DNA of 64,000 nt from Aquibacillus koreensis (GTDB taxonomy: Bacteria > Bacillota > Bacilli > Bacillales > Amphibacillaceae). The notes under the pieces were generated by a model, which worked only from the letters and a program-made list of their open reading frames with translations, did not search any database and was not told the origin of the DNA. Shown one piece after another: positions 8,340 through 16,562 of the stretch. How positions within the stretch are numbered: the stretch's first letter is position 1; every line of letters starts with the position of its first letter. The stretch lies in assembly GCF_025154055.1 (NCBI RefSeq), contig NZ_JAOALK010000037.1, positions 46,130 through 110,129 on the forward strand. The letters are read 5' to 3'. A program made the position numbers and the translations under genes.

Positions 8340-9456
8340 ATTGTAAAGCCCCTGAAACAGGATATAAATTAAGATCAATATCTATGTCTTCACCTGTAGC
8401 AAGCTTCGCTAATTGAGCTCCAATAAATGGACCTGTCGTCAGTCCAGATGAGCCTAATCCATTCGCAATTAGAATGTTATCATAATTAGGGACAGCGCCG
8501 ATAATTGGCAGAAACCCTGGTGTAACGGGTCGAAATCCGACTCGAGTTTCTAAAAGCGAACTCTCTCCTAGTTCCGGAGCAATGCTAAGTGCCTTATCGA
8601 AAATTTCTTTCATGCCACTAGTTGTTACGCGAGTGTCTTCAAGTGAAACGTCGTCTTCATGTGTTGCACCAGCAACAATTCTGCCGTTATCAAAAGCTAA
8701 CAAATAGTGATTGCTTGGTGGCATAACAACTGGCCATTTACTCGTATCTGTATTGGGTATGTGGAAATGAGAAATCTGCGCTTTTTGTGGTTCAACAGCA
8801 AGGTCGATTCCTAATGGCTTCAAAAATTCCTTTGCCCATACACCGGCCGTAACAATTATTTTATCGGCTTTCATTTCTTGGTCATTGACAGATACACCGT
8901 GAACCTCTTTTCCGGTGTAGTGGATTGTTGCACTTCCTTCGATAAAAGAAGCTCCATGCTTAACCGCTGCTCGACGAAGTGCATCACGCACTTGCCTACC
9001 GTCCACTCGTGCTCCTCCACTTATATGTATTGCACTGTACGCATCTGAAAGGGGTGGAAATAACGCTTTTGTCTCTTTAGGTGTTAATCGAGTAATTTCT
9101 CCAATTTCCGGTGCGTCTTTACGTCGTTTGTAGGCTCTTTCCTCCATGGCTATTAACTTCTTCTCTTCTTGTCGTAGTGCAATTGCTCCGACTTGTTTAT
9201 AACCTGTTTCCGTTTCGCCTTGAGACTCCAGTTCTTCAATTAATTTCGGGTAAAATGCAGCGCCTTTTTTTGCTAATTGATACCAAGCTTGATTCCTTCT
9301 TTGCGATAACCACGGGCAGACAATTCCTGCAGCGGCATCAGTTGCTTGCCCATGGTCTTTCCGGTCGATCATAACCACCTCAACCCCAGCTTTCGCTAAG
9401 TGATAACCAACCGATGCGCCAACAATTCCAGCTCCAACTACTATATGTTTTGGCAA
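8338..9456 (-). CDS. FAD-dependent amino-acid oxidoreductase (DadA/glycine-oxidase family)
   Basis: The 372-residue protein belongs to the D-amino-acid oxidase/dehydrogenase family. The dinucleotide-binding GAGIVGASVGYHLAKAG starts at residue 8 and is followed by an acidic/basic end (MIDRKDHG) for FAD ribose. The C-terminal NILIANGLGSSGLTTGP is the second FAD contact. VGFRPVTPGFLPIIG is the usual conserved motif. Such enzymes oxidise glycine, sarcosine, proline-like or D-amino acids; the substrate cannot be read from sequence. It resembles Bacillus YurR in length and layout. It is a single gene, divergent from the ABC transporter operon that follows, which may import its substrate. Confidence 0.85.
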   Translation of the reverse strand: MPKHIVVGAGIVGASVGYHLAKAGVEVVMIDRKDHGQATDAAAGIVCPWLSQRRNQAWYQLAKKGAAFYPKLIEELESQGETETGYKQVGAIALRQEEKKLIAMEERAYKRRKDAPEIGEITRLTPKETKALFPPLSDAYSAIHISGGARVDGRQVRDALRRAAVKHGASFIEGSATIHYTGKEVHGVSVNDQEMKADKIIVTAGVWAKEFLKPLGIDLAVEPQKAQISHFHIPNTDTSKWPVVMPPSNHYLLAFDNGRIVAGATHEDDVSLEDTRVTTSGMKEIFDKALSIAPELGESSLLETRVGFRPVTPGFLPIIGAVPNYDNILIANGLGSSGLTTGPFIGAQLAKLATGEDIDIDLNLYPVSGALQ

Positions 9457-9567
9457 AATAATACTCCTTTATATTTAAAATCTTGTGTTACGATAACGTT
9501 TATCTTATCCAAAAAAACAACCTATTCATTTGAATAATTATAACATGTACCCAATTAATTTATTCTG

Positions 9568-9599
9568 TGATATAATGTATCTCAAATCTTTTGAAAATT
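9568..9599 (+). promoter_or_regulatory. Extended -10 promoter with a CodY-like box at the start point
   Basis: TGATATAAT (TG-N-TATAAT, 9568-9576) is an extended -10 promoter. AATCTTTTGAAAATT at 9585-9599 matches 13 of 15 positions of the CodY motif and would lie just downstream of the transcription start, where binding blocks initiation. This fits nutrient control of an amino-acid uptake system. Confidence 0.55.
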
Positions 9600-9629
9600 T
9601 AAAAAAGATAGAAAACGGGGGTAATAGGT

Positions 9630-10697
9630 ATGAACGTTAGGAATAATAAGTGGCTATTTATTTTGGTTATAGCAATGATAAGTATGTTTGTGTTAGCTGC
9701 TTGTGGAACGGATGAGGATACTACTTCATCTTCAGAGCCTTCCAATGAGACAGAAGAAGATACAAATCAAGAGGCAGAAGAAGCTGGAGAAGCAGAAGGA
9801 GAAACATATGTTATTGGTGCTACACAAATTGTAGAACATCCATCTCTAAATGCTGCTTATGAAGGGTTTCAAGAAGCGATTGCAGATGCCGGTCTAGAGG
9901 TTGAATATGATTTCCAAAGTGCTCAAAACGATGTGAATAATGGGAAAACAATCGCAAATAATTTTGTGGCTGATAGTGTAGATCTAATCTTTGCTAACTC
10001 TACGCCAAGTGCACAAAGTGCTTTGGCCGCTACGAAAGATATTCCAATTATCTTTACTTCTGTAACAGATGCAGTTGCAGGGGGTCTAGTAGAAGCGATG
10101 GATCAACCTGGAGAGAACATTACAGGTGTTCTAGACCTTCACCCAGACGCCATTAAAAATACAATTGAATTCATTGATACTTATTTTGAAGGTTCGAAAG
10201 TTGGACTTATTTATAACTCAGGTGAAGCTAATTCAGTTGCTCAAATCGATGCAGTGAACGCTGCGATCGAAGGTACTAGTCTAAGCACAGTGGAACGTAC
10301 GGTTGCAACTTCTGCAGAGGTACAACAAGCAACAACAACTTTAGTTGGCGAAGCAGATGTGATCTACGTTATTACGGATAATACAGTGGTAGATGCTTTA
10401 GAGGCTGTGATCGGTGTTTCGAATGAACAAGACATTCCATTAATTGTGGGTGAACCTAACTCTGTAGAAAAGGGTGGATTCGCTACCTATGGTATTGATT
10501 ACCACACAATTGGTTACCGTGCTGGTGAAATGGCTGTAGAAGTACTTACTGGTCAAAAAGCAACGTCGGATATCCCAGTGGAGATTCCACCTGAAATGCA
10601 GTTATTTATAAATAAAGCAGCTGCTGAAGAACAAGGAATTGATTGGAATGCTGCGTGGGATGAAGAGGCTCAATTCTTAGAAACAAAATCAGAATAA
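9630..10697 (+). CDS. ABC transporter substrate-binding lipoprotein (TrpX-like family)
   Basis: This 355-residue protein has a signal peptide with lipobox LAAC (Cys at about residue 25) and a Ser/Glu-rich linker, then a bilobed binding domain of the ABC_sub_bind family (IGATQIVEHPSLNAAYEGF at the start; FTSVTDAVAGGLV and VGEPNSVEKGGFATYGIDY as conserved pocket stretches). Some Gram-positive members are linked to tryptophan or tyrosine uptake (TrpXYZ). It is the first gene of an SBP-permease-ATPase operon. The CodY-like site upstream supports an amino-acid or related substrate, but the actual ligand is not known. Confidence 0.88.
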   Translation: MNVRNNKWLFILVIAMISMFVLAACGTDEDTTSSSEPSNETEEDTNQEAEEAGEAEGETYVIGATQIVEHPSLNAAYEGFQEAIADAGLEVEYDFQSAQNDVNNGKTIANNFVADSVDLIFANSTPSAQSALAATKDIPIIFTSVTDAVAGGLVEAMDQPGENITGVLDLHPDAIKNTIEFIDTYFEGSKVGLIYNSGEANSVAQIDAVNAAIEGTSLSTVERTVATSAEVQQATTTLVGEADVIYVITDNTVVDALEAVIGVSNEQDIPLIVGEPNSVEKGGFATYGIDYHTIGYRAGEMAVEVLTGQKATSDIPVEIPPEMQLFINKAAAEEQGIDWNAAWDEEAQFLETKSE

Positions 10698-10705
10698 GTA
10701 AAGTA

Positions 10706-10748
10706 AACCGACATTAATTCCGTTAAGGTTTAAGTGTCGGTTTTCTTT
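10706..10748 (+). terminator. Intra-operon hairpin, probable partial terminator
   Basis: AACCGACA / TGTCGGTT (8 bp) around a 21-base loop followed by TTTCTTTT, located between the binding-protein gene and the permease gene. Such hairpins commonly let the binding protein be made in excess over the membrane parts. Confidence 0.6.
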
Positions 10749-10775
10749 TCAAATGTTAGAGGGAGAGATTAAGGC

Positions 10776-11762
10776 ATGTTTTTTTCTATGTTCAGTGCAG
10801 TTGAAATTGGAATTATCTACGCAATTATGGCACTCGGTGTTTACTTATCTTTCCGCGTATTAGATTTTCCTGACTTAACCGTAGATGGAAGCTTTGTTAC
10901 GGGTGGTGCCGTCGCAGCAGTGTGCATCGTTAATGGTGTATCACCAGTGACCGCAACCATTTTGGCAACAATAGCTGGTTTCGTCGCTGGAAATATTACA
11001 GGGATTCTAAATACAAAAGGTAAAATAAACCCATTATTATCTGGGATTTTGATGATGACTGCTCTGTACTCCATTAATTTGAGGATTATGGGGGGCAGTC
11101 CGAATATACCTTTGTTAACGGAAACAACCGTTTTTAAAATGTTCGGAGACTTTTGGAGTAATACTGGAATTGATCAACAGTTAAATAGCTGGGCAAAAGC
11201 ATGGGGAGCAGAAGCGGTTCCTAGCACATGGATAGTTCTTTTTATTATGATTATTGTCACGATCATTGTTAAACTAATAACCGACTTTTTCTTAAAGACA
11301 GAAGTAGGCTTAGCGTTACGAGCGACTGGTGATAATGAAAAGATGATTAGAAGTTTATCGGCAAATACAGATAATTTAAAGATTGTAGGATTAGGGTTTT
11401 CGAACGGATTAGTAGCACTGTCCGGTGCATTAATCGCCCAAAATGATGGATTCGTAGATTTGAAATCGGGGATTGGTATGATCGTTATTGGTCTTGCATC
11501 CGTTATTATTGGGGAAGCGATATTTGGTAAGAAGACAATTGTCAGAACCACGTTAGCGGTTATATTAGGTGCAATTATATATCGAATCGTTTTAACATTA
11601 GCATTAAAAGTAGAATTTTTGGATTCAGGGGACATGAAAGTGATTTCCGCTATTCTAGTAGTAGGTGCTTTAGTAACGCCTAAATTCATTGCAACAATAA
11701 AAGACCAGAGACGTCGCCAACGAAAACGATTAGAGTTACAAGATAAGGCAAAGGGGGCGTAA
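10776..11762 (+). CDS. ABC transporter permease (TrpY-like)
   Basis: The 328-residue permease has about eight to nine transmembrane segments. It belongs to the branched-chain-type permease superfamily found next to ABC_sub_bind proteins: LSFRVLDFPDLTVDGSFVTG near the N-terminus and LRATGDNEKMIRSLSANTD in the cytoplasmic loop are typical. The tail is basic (KDQRRRQRKRLEL). It starts at an ATG behind AGAGGGAGAG. The ATPase gene begins four bases after its stop. Confidence 0.9.
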   Translation: MFFSMFSAVEIGIIYAIMALGVYLSFRVLDFPDLTVDGSFVTGGAVAAVCIVNGVSPVTATILATIAGFVAGNITGILNTKGKINPLLSGILMMTALYSINLRIMGGSPNIPLLTETTVFKMFGDFWSNTGIDQQLNSWAKAWGAEAVPSTWIVLFIMIIVTIIVKLITDFFLKTEVGLALRATGDNEKMIRSLSANTDNLKIVGLGFSNGLVALSGALIAQNDGFVDLKSGIGMIVIGLASVIIGEAIFGKKTIVRTTLAVILGAIIYRIVLTLALKVEFLDSGDMKVISAILVVGALVTPKFIATIKDQRRRQRKRLELQDKAKGA

Positions 11763-11765
11763 GTT

Positions 11766-12560
11766 TTGTTAGATTTAAAAGACATTTCAGTGACTTTCAA
11801 TGAGGGAACACCGGATGAGAAAAAGGCGTTGCAGGATATTAACTTAACGCTTGAACAAGGTGATTTTGTAACAGTTATTGGTAGTAATGGTGCAGGTAAA
11901 TCAACGTTAATGAACGTAATTTCTGGTAGCCAAAAGCCTGATATCGGCACAGTGGAGATAGGTAACAAAAACGTTACGTCCTTACCGGAATTTAAACGAT
12001 CGAGATATATTGGAAGGGTGTTTCAGGACCCAATGGCCGGAACTGCTCCTTCGATGACGATAGAGGAAAATTTGGCAATGGCCTATGCGCGAAATAAGAA
12101 ACGCGGACTACGCATTGGCGTGACTAAAAAAAGAAAAGAATTGTTTAAAGAGTATTTAAACACCTTACACCTTGGATTAGAAGATCGATTAAACGCAAAG
12201 GTGGGTCTCTTATCGGGTGGGGAACGACAAGCGTTATCGCTTTTAATGGCTACGTTCACAGAGCCAAATATATTATTATTAGATGAACATACAGCAGCGC
12301 TTGATCCATCTCGTGCGGAGTTGATTACCAAACTCACAGGAGAAGTAGTGGATAAGTTTCATTTAACGACTTTAATGGTAACGCATAACATGCAGCAAGC
12401 TTTAGATTTGGGGAATCGCTTAATTATGATGGATAAAGGTCAAATTATCCTAGACGTATCTGGAAATGAGAAACAAAGTCTAACCATTGAGAAGTTATTA
12501 CATGAATTCAAGCGCATCAGGGGTCAGCAGATGGAAAATGATCGAGCGATATTAGGCTAA
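11766..12560 (+). CDS. ABC transporter ATP-binding protein (TrpZ-like)
   Basis: This 264-residue ATPase energises the transporter encoded just upstream. It has Walker A GSNGAGKST (about residue 39), Q-loop FQDPMAG, signature LSGGERQAL and Walker B ILLLDEHTAALDP, where His replaces the usual Pro after D-E; the switch His is in VTHNM. The start is a TTG four bases after the permease stop, with AAGGGGGCG as ribosome binding site inside the permease end. Confidence 0.92.
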   Translation: MLDLKDISVTFNEGTPDEKKALQDINLTLEQGDFVTVIGSNGAGKSTLMNVISGSQKPDIGTVEIGNKNVTSLPEFKRSRYIGRVFQDPMAGTAPSMTIEENLAMAYARNKKRGLRIGVTKKRKELFKEYLNTLHLGLEDRLNAKVGLLSGGERQALSLLMATFTEPNILLLDEHTAALDPSRAELITKLTGEVVDKFHLTTLMVTHNMQQALDLGNRLIMMDKGQIILDVSGNEKQSLTIEKLLHEFKRIRGQQMENDRAILG

Positions 12561-12572
12561 CAAGTGTGCGTA

Positions 12573-12619
12573 AAAGTGGGTTTGCACCTCTTTCATGAAG
12601 GTGTAAATCCACTTTATTT
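12573..12619 (+). terminator. Terminator of the ABC transporter operon
   Basis: A 17-bp stem (AAAGTGGGTTTGCACCT with its near-complement) closes a 9-base loop and is followed by TTATTTAT, 13 bases after the ATPase stop. Confidence 0.8.
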
Positions 12620-12765
12620 ATGGAATGGTATAATTCTAACTTTAATGCTTGTTGCCTCCTTGTAATCTTAACAAATCATGTTATAATTATAAAACATTAT
12701 CAGACTTTTCTAAATTATTAATAATATATAGATCTATATAAAATGACGGTAAGGGTGGGAATAAC

Positions 12766-13959
12766 GTGAAGTATGGATTTTCGCATCGAGTTCGCTACAT
12801 GAAGTCTTCTGCGGTACGTGACATTTTAAAGGTTGTTAACAAAGGGAATGTGATATCTTTTGCTGGTGGATTACCAGATGAGAACTTATTTCCGGTCGAA
12901 GCTGTTCAACAAGCTTTTCAAAGCGCCATTGCATCTGGTAATAAAGTATTACAGTATGGAGAAACCGAAGGCGTCCTAGAATTACGAGAACGCTTAGCAG
13001 AAAGAATGGCAAAGAAAGGGATACACCGTAATCCTGAGAATATCTTAGTTACCTCTGGTTCTCAACAAGCCATTGATTTATTTGCCAGAGTAATGTTCAA
13101 TCCTGGGGATATCATTCTGACTGAAAACCCAACCTATTTGGCAGCACTTCAAGTTTTTGAATCATACGAAACCAAAATTGTAGCAGTCGATTCAGATGAT
13201 GATGGAATGCTAGAAGAGGATCTCGAGGATAAGATTGCACGGTTAAAACCAAAATGTATTTATGTTGTACCAACATACTCCAATCCAGGCGGGAAAGTTT
13301 GGTCATTAGAGCGACGTAAAAAGTTACTAGCATTAGCAAAGAAATATCATGTCGTTATCTTCGAGGATGACCCATATGGGGAGATTCAATTTGATAAGGC
13401 GCCAGCACCACCATCGATCGCGTCGATGGATAATAATAAGTTAGTGCTCTATACAAGCACTTTTTCAAAAACAGTTGTACCTGCAATGCGAATTGGTTGG
13501 ATTGTGGGGCCACATCAAATTATTCGATTAATGGCACAAGCAAAGCAAGCAACAGACTTACACACGAATTCAATAAGCCAACATGCATTAATTCATTTAA
13601 TGAAGGACTTTGATCTGGATGGTCATATTCAAAACCTGCGAGATACGTACTTCCAGCGTATGCATGTGATGAAGGGATTACTAGATAAAGTCGAAAGTGA
13701 AGAATTATCCTACATTACGCCCAAGGGTGGTATGTTCTTTTGGGTTAACATGCCAAAGGAAATTAATACATCAGAGCTTTTGAAAGTAGCAGTAGACAAT
13801 GGGGTTGCATTCGTTCCCGGGGCGCCATTCTATGTGTCTGATCCAGAACAGAATACGATGCGCCTGAACTTTACGAACGCATCTCCAGAACAGATTGAAA
13901 TCGGGATGGAGCGGTTAGTGTCCGTCATTAATGCACATCAATACGAGCCGGTGATGTAA
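12766..13959 (+). CDS. PLP-dependent aminotransferase, class I/II (aminoadipate/aromatic type)
   Basis: The 397-residue enzyme is a fold-type I aminotransferase. VISFAGGLPDENLFP at residues 27-41 and GETEGVLELRERLA are marks of the group that includes 2-aminoadipate aminotransferase (LysN) and kynurenine/aromatic aminotransferases. The PLP lysine is in TSTFSKTVVPAMRIGW, and RLNFTNASPEQIEIG carries the carboxylate-binding Arg. It acts in the cytoplasm, moving an amino group from an amino acid to a 2-oxo acid. It starts with GTG after AAGGGTGGG. It is a single gene, not tied to a biosynthetic operon, so the substrate stays open. Confidence 0.88.
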   Translation: MKYGFSHRVRYMKSSAVRDILKVVNKGNVISFAGGLPDENLFPVEAVQQAFQSAIASGNKVLQYGETEGVLELRERLAERMAKKGIHRNPENILVTSGSQQAIDLFARVMFNPGDIILTENPTYLAALQVFESYETKIVAVDSDDDGMLEEDLEDKIARLKPKCIYVVPTYSNPGGKVWSLERRKKLLALAKKYHVVIFEDDPYGEIQFDKAPAPPSIASMDNNKLVLYTSTFSKTVVPAMRIGWIVGPHQIIRLMAQAKQATDLHTNSISQHALIHLMKDFDLDGHIQNLRDTYFQRMHVMKGLLDKVESEELSYITPKGGMFFWVNMPKEINTSELLKVAVDNGVAFVPGAPFYVSDPEQNTMRLNFTNASPEQIEIGMERLVSVINAHQYEPVM

Positions 13960-13971
13960 TTTTATACAACG

Positions 13972-14018
13972 AAAAATAGACTGAAATACGTAGAAGTATT
14001 TCAGTCTATTTTTTTTGT
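13972..14018 (+). terminator. Terminator of the aminotransferase gene
   Basis: A perfect 17-bp stem (AAAATAGACTGAAATAC and its complement) around GTAGAA and followed by eight T residues. Confidence 0.92.
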
Positions 14019-14026
14019 TGAAAAAC

Positions 14027-14241
14027 CGACGTAACTATCTCTCACCCGCCATCTATGTTCGATTTTGGCGGCTATCAGATCCCTTATTTGCCATTATTTC
14101 ATTAATTACGTGTGCATTTTGCTGGAATAGCGTACTGTATAGCCGCTTAGATTTTAAAATCGCCTAAAATAGGAAAATAAGGTCTCTCATAACCGCTTGC
14201 GTTGTATTCTCTCATCATCTTGTGTTACGACGCACTCTATA
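14027..14241. repeat. Intergenic repeat, copy B (one 129-bp hairpin module)
   Basis: This is the short form of the element at 2469-2886. It has the same left end (CGACGTAACTATCTCTCACC), one GCGGCTA-type module (14068-14196, again exactly 129 bp) and the same right end (CTTGCGTTGTATTCTC to GTTACGACGCAC). It fills the gap between the convergent aminotransferase and YueI-type genes, right behind the terminator. No coding capacity. Confidence 0.9.
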
Positions 14242-14268
14242 GAAAGGGCGTCATTCAAACAGGCAGTA

Positions 14269-14703
14269 TTATCGTTTAAATAAAGAACCAAAAAAAGATT
14301 TTTTTTCTTTCTTTTTCGATTCATTGCTATTCACAGGTTCCTCATTTAATTCAATATCTTCTTTATCTATCGCATAATTTAGTGTCAACACTGCACCAAA
14401 GTCGGACTTTGCTTGTTTGTTTTTAACGGAAGTATAAGGGATTTTGTTCTTAGAAGCTAACGCACGGTATTGCTTAAAAAAGCGATAGCTAACGTTTCCG
14501 TTCAATAATAAAGTAGAATCCTTATGCTCCTTCATTAACCCGTCCAACTGCTGCAACCCTTTGTTCTTCATTACTTGTCCTTTTGTAAGTGCTAGTAAAA
14601 CTCTTTCTCTTAAAGAGCCTAGAAATAACTTTCTTTCAGATGGATTTATTTCTTTTGCTCCATAAATTCCTTCTTGCAGCAAATCATCTATATCTTTTTT
14701 CAT
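14269..14703 (-). CDS. YueI-family protein (DUF1694)
   Basis: This 144-residue cytoplasmic protein matches the YueI/DUF1694 family: GIYGAKEINPSERKLFLGSL, then RERVLLALTKGQV, and a central LLLNGNVSYRFFKQYRALA. The fold is expected to be related to ribosomal L7Ae-like RNA-binding proteins, but the function is unknown. The C-terminus is a very basic Lys/Ser tail ending in FFGSLFKR. It is a single gene on the minus strand, divergent from mscL, with a strong AGGAGG-type site upstream. Confidence 0.8.
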   Translation of the reverse strand: MKKDIDDLLQEGIYGAKEINPSERKLFLGSLRERVLLALTKGQVMKNKGLQQLDGLMKEHKDSTLLLNGNVSYRFFKQYRALASKNKIPYTSVKNKQAKSDFGAVLTLNYAIDKEDIELNEEPVNSNESKKKEKKSFFGSLFKR

Positions 14704-14874
14704 CGTTATCCCTCCTCACAATCGAGTTCATTACTATCTATTATAATTGCTTCATTTAATTGTTTGTACTAGAAAAATGACAGTTTTGAGACGAATCCTA
14801 TAGATAATTGTATTCATAGCATGTCCGATTATCACATAGTATATAGTAACTAATCTTGAGATAAAAAGGGACTG

Positions 14875-15387
14875 GTGGAAATAGGATTATTTAAAGAATT
14901 TCGGCAGTTTGCATTAAAAGGAAGTGCTGCTGATATGGGGATTGGTTTAGTATTGGGAGCAGCCTTTAGTGGGCTAATTGATTCCTTGGTTACGGATGTG
15001 ATCCTACCTCCAATCGGCGTACTACTAGCAAAAATGAATTTTTCTAACCTATTTATTACGTTAGGAGGGGAGACGCACTATGATACGTTAACAAAAGCGC
15101 AGGAAGCTGGGGTAGCAACAATTAATTATGGGTTATTTATCACCTCGTTTATTCGTTTTGTTATCGTTTTATTTGTTATCTTTTTAGTTATAAGACAATT
15201 GAATCGGTGGAAAAAGCCAGGGCAACACCCAGTGGACTCCATGACAAAGAAAGAATGTCCCTATTGCCGGATGTCCATTCCATCGAAGGCAATAAAGTGT
15301 CCCAATTGTTCGTCAGATTTGGATGAGGTAGGGGAAAAGCGAATAAAAAATACTTCCTCACCGAGACTGCGGTTTAAAGCAAAGTAA
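14875..15387 (+). CDS. mscL: Large-conductance mechanosensitive channel with C-terminal zinc ribbon
   Basis: MscL forms the homopentameric pore that opens under membrane tension and releases solutes after osmotic downshock. Residues 1-110 hold the family core: FKEFRQFALKGSAADMGIG, pore helix TM1, the DVILPPIG loop and TM2. Most MscL proteins end near residue 130-140; this one has 170 residues and carries CPYCRMSIPSKAIKCPNC (CxxC-x10-CxxC), a zinc-ribbon knuckle, in the cytoplasmic tail. The start is GTG behind AAAAGGG. It fits the salt-adapted lifestyle suggested by ectABC 1 kb downstream. Confidence 0.93.
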   Translation: MEIGLFKEFRQFALKGSAADMGIGLVLGAAFSGLIDSLVTDVILPPIGVLLAKMNFSNLFITLGGETHYDTLTKAQEAGVATINYGLFITSFIRFVIVLFVIFLVIRQLNRWKKPGQHPVDSMTKKECPYCRMSIPSKAIKCPNCSSDLDEVGEKRIKNTSSPRLRFKAK

Positions 15388-15436
15388 AATGCACGTGGGT
15401 TCATTCAAGTATTTTCAAGGGATAGATTACTGTAAA

Positions 15437-15473
15437 AAGCATGTGATTTCATATTGAATCATATGCTTTCTTT
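15437..15473 (+). terminator. Terminator of mscL
   Basis: A 13-bp imperfect stem (AAAGCATGTGATT with AATCATATGCTTT) and loop, followed by CTTTG. Confidence 0.65.
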
Positions 15474-15536
15474 GTTGGGATAGAAGAATTCTAGCTTGTG
15501 ATCAAAATTGTTAAAAATATATCAATTGGCTTTTAA

Positions 15537-15594
15537 ACACTCATTATATTCTATAAAAAGGGAAAGTACCTTTTTTATAGAATATAATGAGTGT
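15537..15594. repeat. Perfect 23-bp inverted repeat upstream of the lipoprotein gene
   Basis: The arms at 15537-15559 and 15572-15594 are perfect complements of 23 nt (left arm begins ACACTCATTATATTC) around a 12-base loop. The element is bracketed by two copies of ATCAATTG (about 15520 and 15601). It sits 40 bp before the lipoprotein start, so it would be either a very strong leader hairpin or a cruciform-type operator. The bracketing direct repeat also allows a tiny inserted element. Confidence 0.8.
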
Positions 15595-15633
15595 AGTATA
15601 ATCAATTGTATTTCAAAGAGAGGAGGTAAACCA

Positions 15634-16104
15634 ATGAAAAAATGGTTAGTTCCATCGTTGTTAATTGCTGGCATTATCCTTTTTGGTTGTTCAGATTCAA
15701 ATAAAGAAACTGATGGGGAAAAGCCTCCACAAGCTATGGTGGATATAGGCGATCAATCCTACGAAACGACGTTAGGTTCTTATTGTTGGAAATCAAATGA
15801 CCAATCCACCTGTGTCGATATGGCTGGGCCAAAAGAACTTTTAAAAGGTAAGGAACCAATCAAAGTTAAATCTGGAGAAAACATAACTTTTGTAATGAAT
15901 TATGAGCCACAACCGAATGAGTTTCATGTATTACAGATAAGTGAAAGTAGTGAAGTTGAAGTAAATGTGGAAGATAATCGATTCTCTGCCCCTTTAGAAG
16001 AAGGAGTTTTTTATTATTCATATGGCGTGTGGTGGATGGATGAACAAGAAGAAAGAGTATCTAACGGCGATGCTGTCTATAATTTCGCTCTAAAAGTTGA
16101 ATAA
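15634..16104 (+). CDS. Small lipoprotein of unknown function
   Basis: The 156-residue protein starts at the ATG at 15634, preceded by AGAGGAGGT; an in-frame upstream start at 15508 would run through the hairpin and is rejected. A signal peptide ends in a lipobox LFGC. The mature part is a compact, acidic domain with two cysteines in SYCWKSNDQSTCVD that could form a disulfide, and a C-terminal YSYGVWWMDEQEERVSNGDA. I do not recognise a family. It is a single-gene unit between mscL and ectC. Confidence 0.8.
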   Translation: MKKWLVPSLLIAGIILFGCSDSNKETDGEKPPQAMVDIGDQSYETTLGSYCWKSNDQSTCVDMAGPKELLKGKEPIKVKSGENITFVMNYEPQPNEFHVLQISESSEVEVNVEDNRFSAPLEEGVFYYSYGVWWMDEQEERVSNGDAVYNFALKVE

Positions 16105-16105
16105 T

Positions 16106-16131
16106 AAAAAAAACCCCACAAGAGTGGGGTT
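16106..16131 (-). terminator. Terminator of ectABC (shared with the lipoprotein gene)
   Basis: AACCCCAC / GTGGGGTT with an AAGA loop. Read on the minus strand it is followed by a run of T residues, six bases behind the ectC stop; it can also stop the convergent lipoprotein transcript. Confidence 0.88.
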
Positions 16132-16136
16132 AATCA

Positions 16137-16523
16137 TTAATCTTCATCTACAGGGTATACACCATTCTCATCGTGTACTTCTTTACCTGTTAGTGGTGGG
16201 TTGAATACACAAACCATGCTCATACCTGTTTTCGTACGTAGTAAGTGCTCATCATGTTTATCTAGTACATAAAGATCGTCTTTTTTTATAGGCCAAACTT
16301 TGTTATCGCTAAGTGTAACAACTTCACCTTCACCCTCTGTTAAATAAACAGATTCTAGGTGATTTTGATACCAAATGTGTGTTTCTGTATTTGGTTTAAT
16401 CGTAGTATAGTTAACTGTATAGCCCATACCGTCTTTTTTCAAAAGTAGACGTCTAGAGATCCAATTACCTCCATCTACTTCTTGTTCTGTCCCCATTACA
16501 TCTTTTAAAGAAATTACTTTCAT
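16137..16523 (-). CDS. ectC: L-ectoine synthase
   Basis: EctC (128 residues, a normal length) closes N-gamma-acetyl-L-2,4-diaminobutyrate to ectoine, the last step of the pathway. It is a small iron-dependent cupin: [20 protein letters not shown] carries the substrate/metal side, [15 protein letters not shown] a metal ligand region, and KHDEHLLRT another. It starts at ATG with AGGAGG seven bases upstream. It lies 39 bp behind ectB in the ectA-ectB-ectC order standard for halotolerant Bacillaceae. Ectoine serves as a compatible solute in the cytoplasm. Confidence 0.97.
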   Translation of the reverse strand: MKVISLKDVMGTEQEVDGGNWISRRLLLKKDGMGYTVNYTTIKPNTETHIWYQNHLESVYLTEGEGEVVTLSDNKVWPIKKDDLYVLDKHDEHLLRTKTGMSMVCVFNPPLTGKEVHDENGVYPVDED

Positions 16524-16562
16524 TACGGTTCCTCCTGTTTGCTTTTATAGCTGAAATTAAAG

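Noticed and set aside
9457..9629. T-box leader in front of the TrpXYZ-like operon
   Set aside because: The leader is too short (under 60 bases after the -10) and lacks the T-box core sequence and antiterminator.
11174..11968. 264-codon open frame opposite the permease and ATPase genes
   Set aside because: It spans two well-supported genes on the other strand and has a shadow-type composition.
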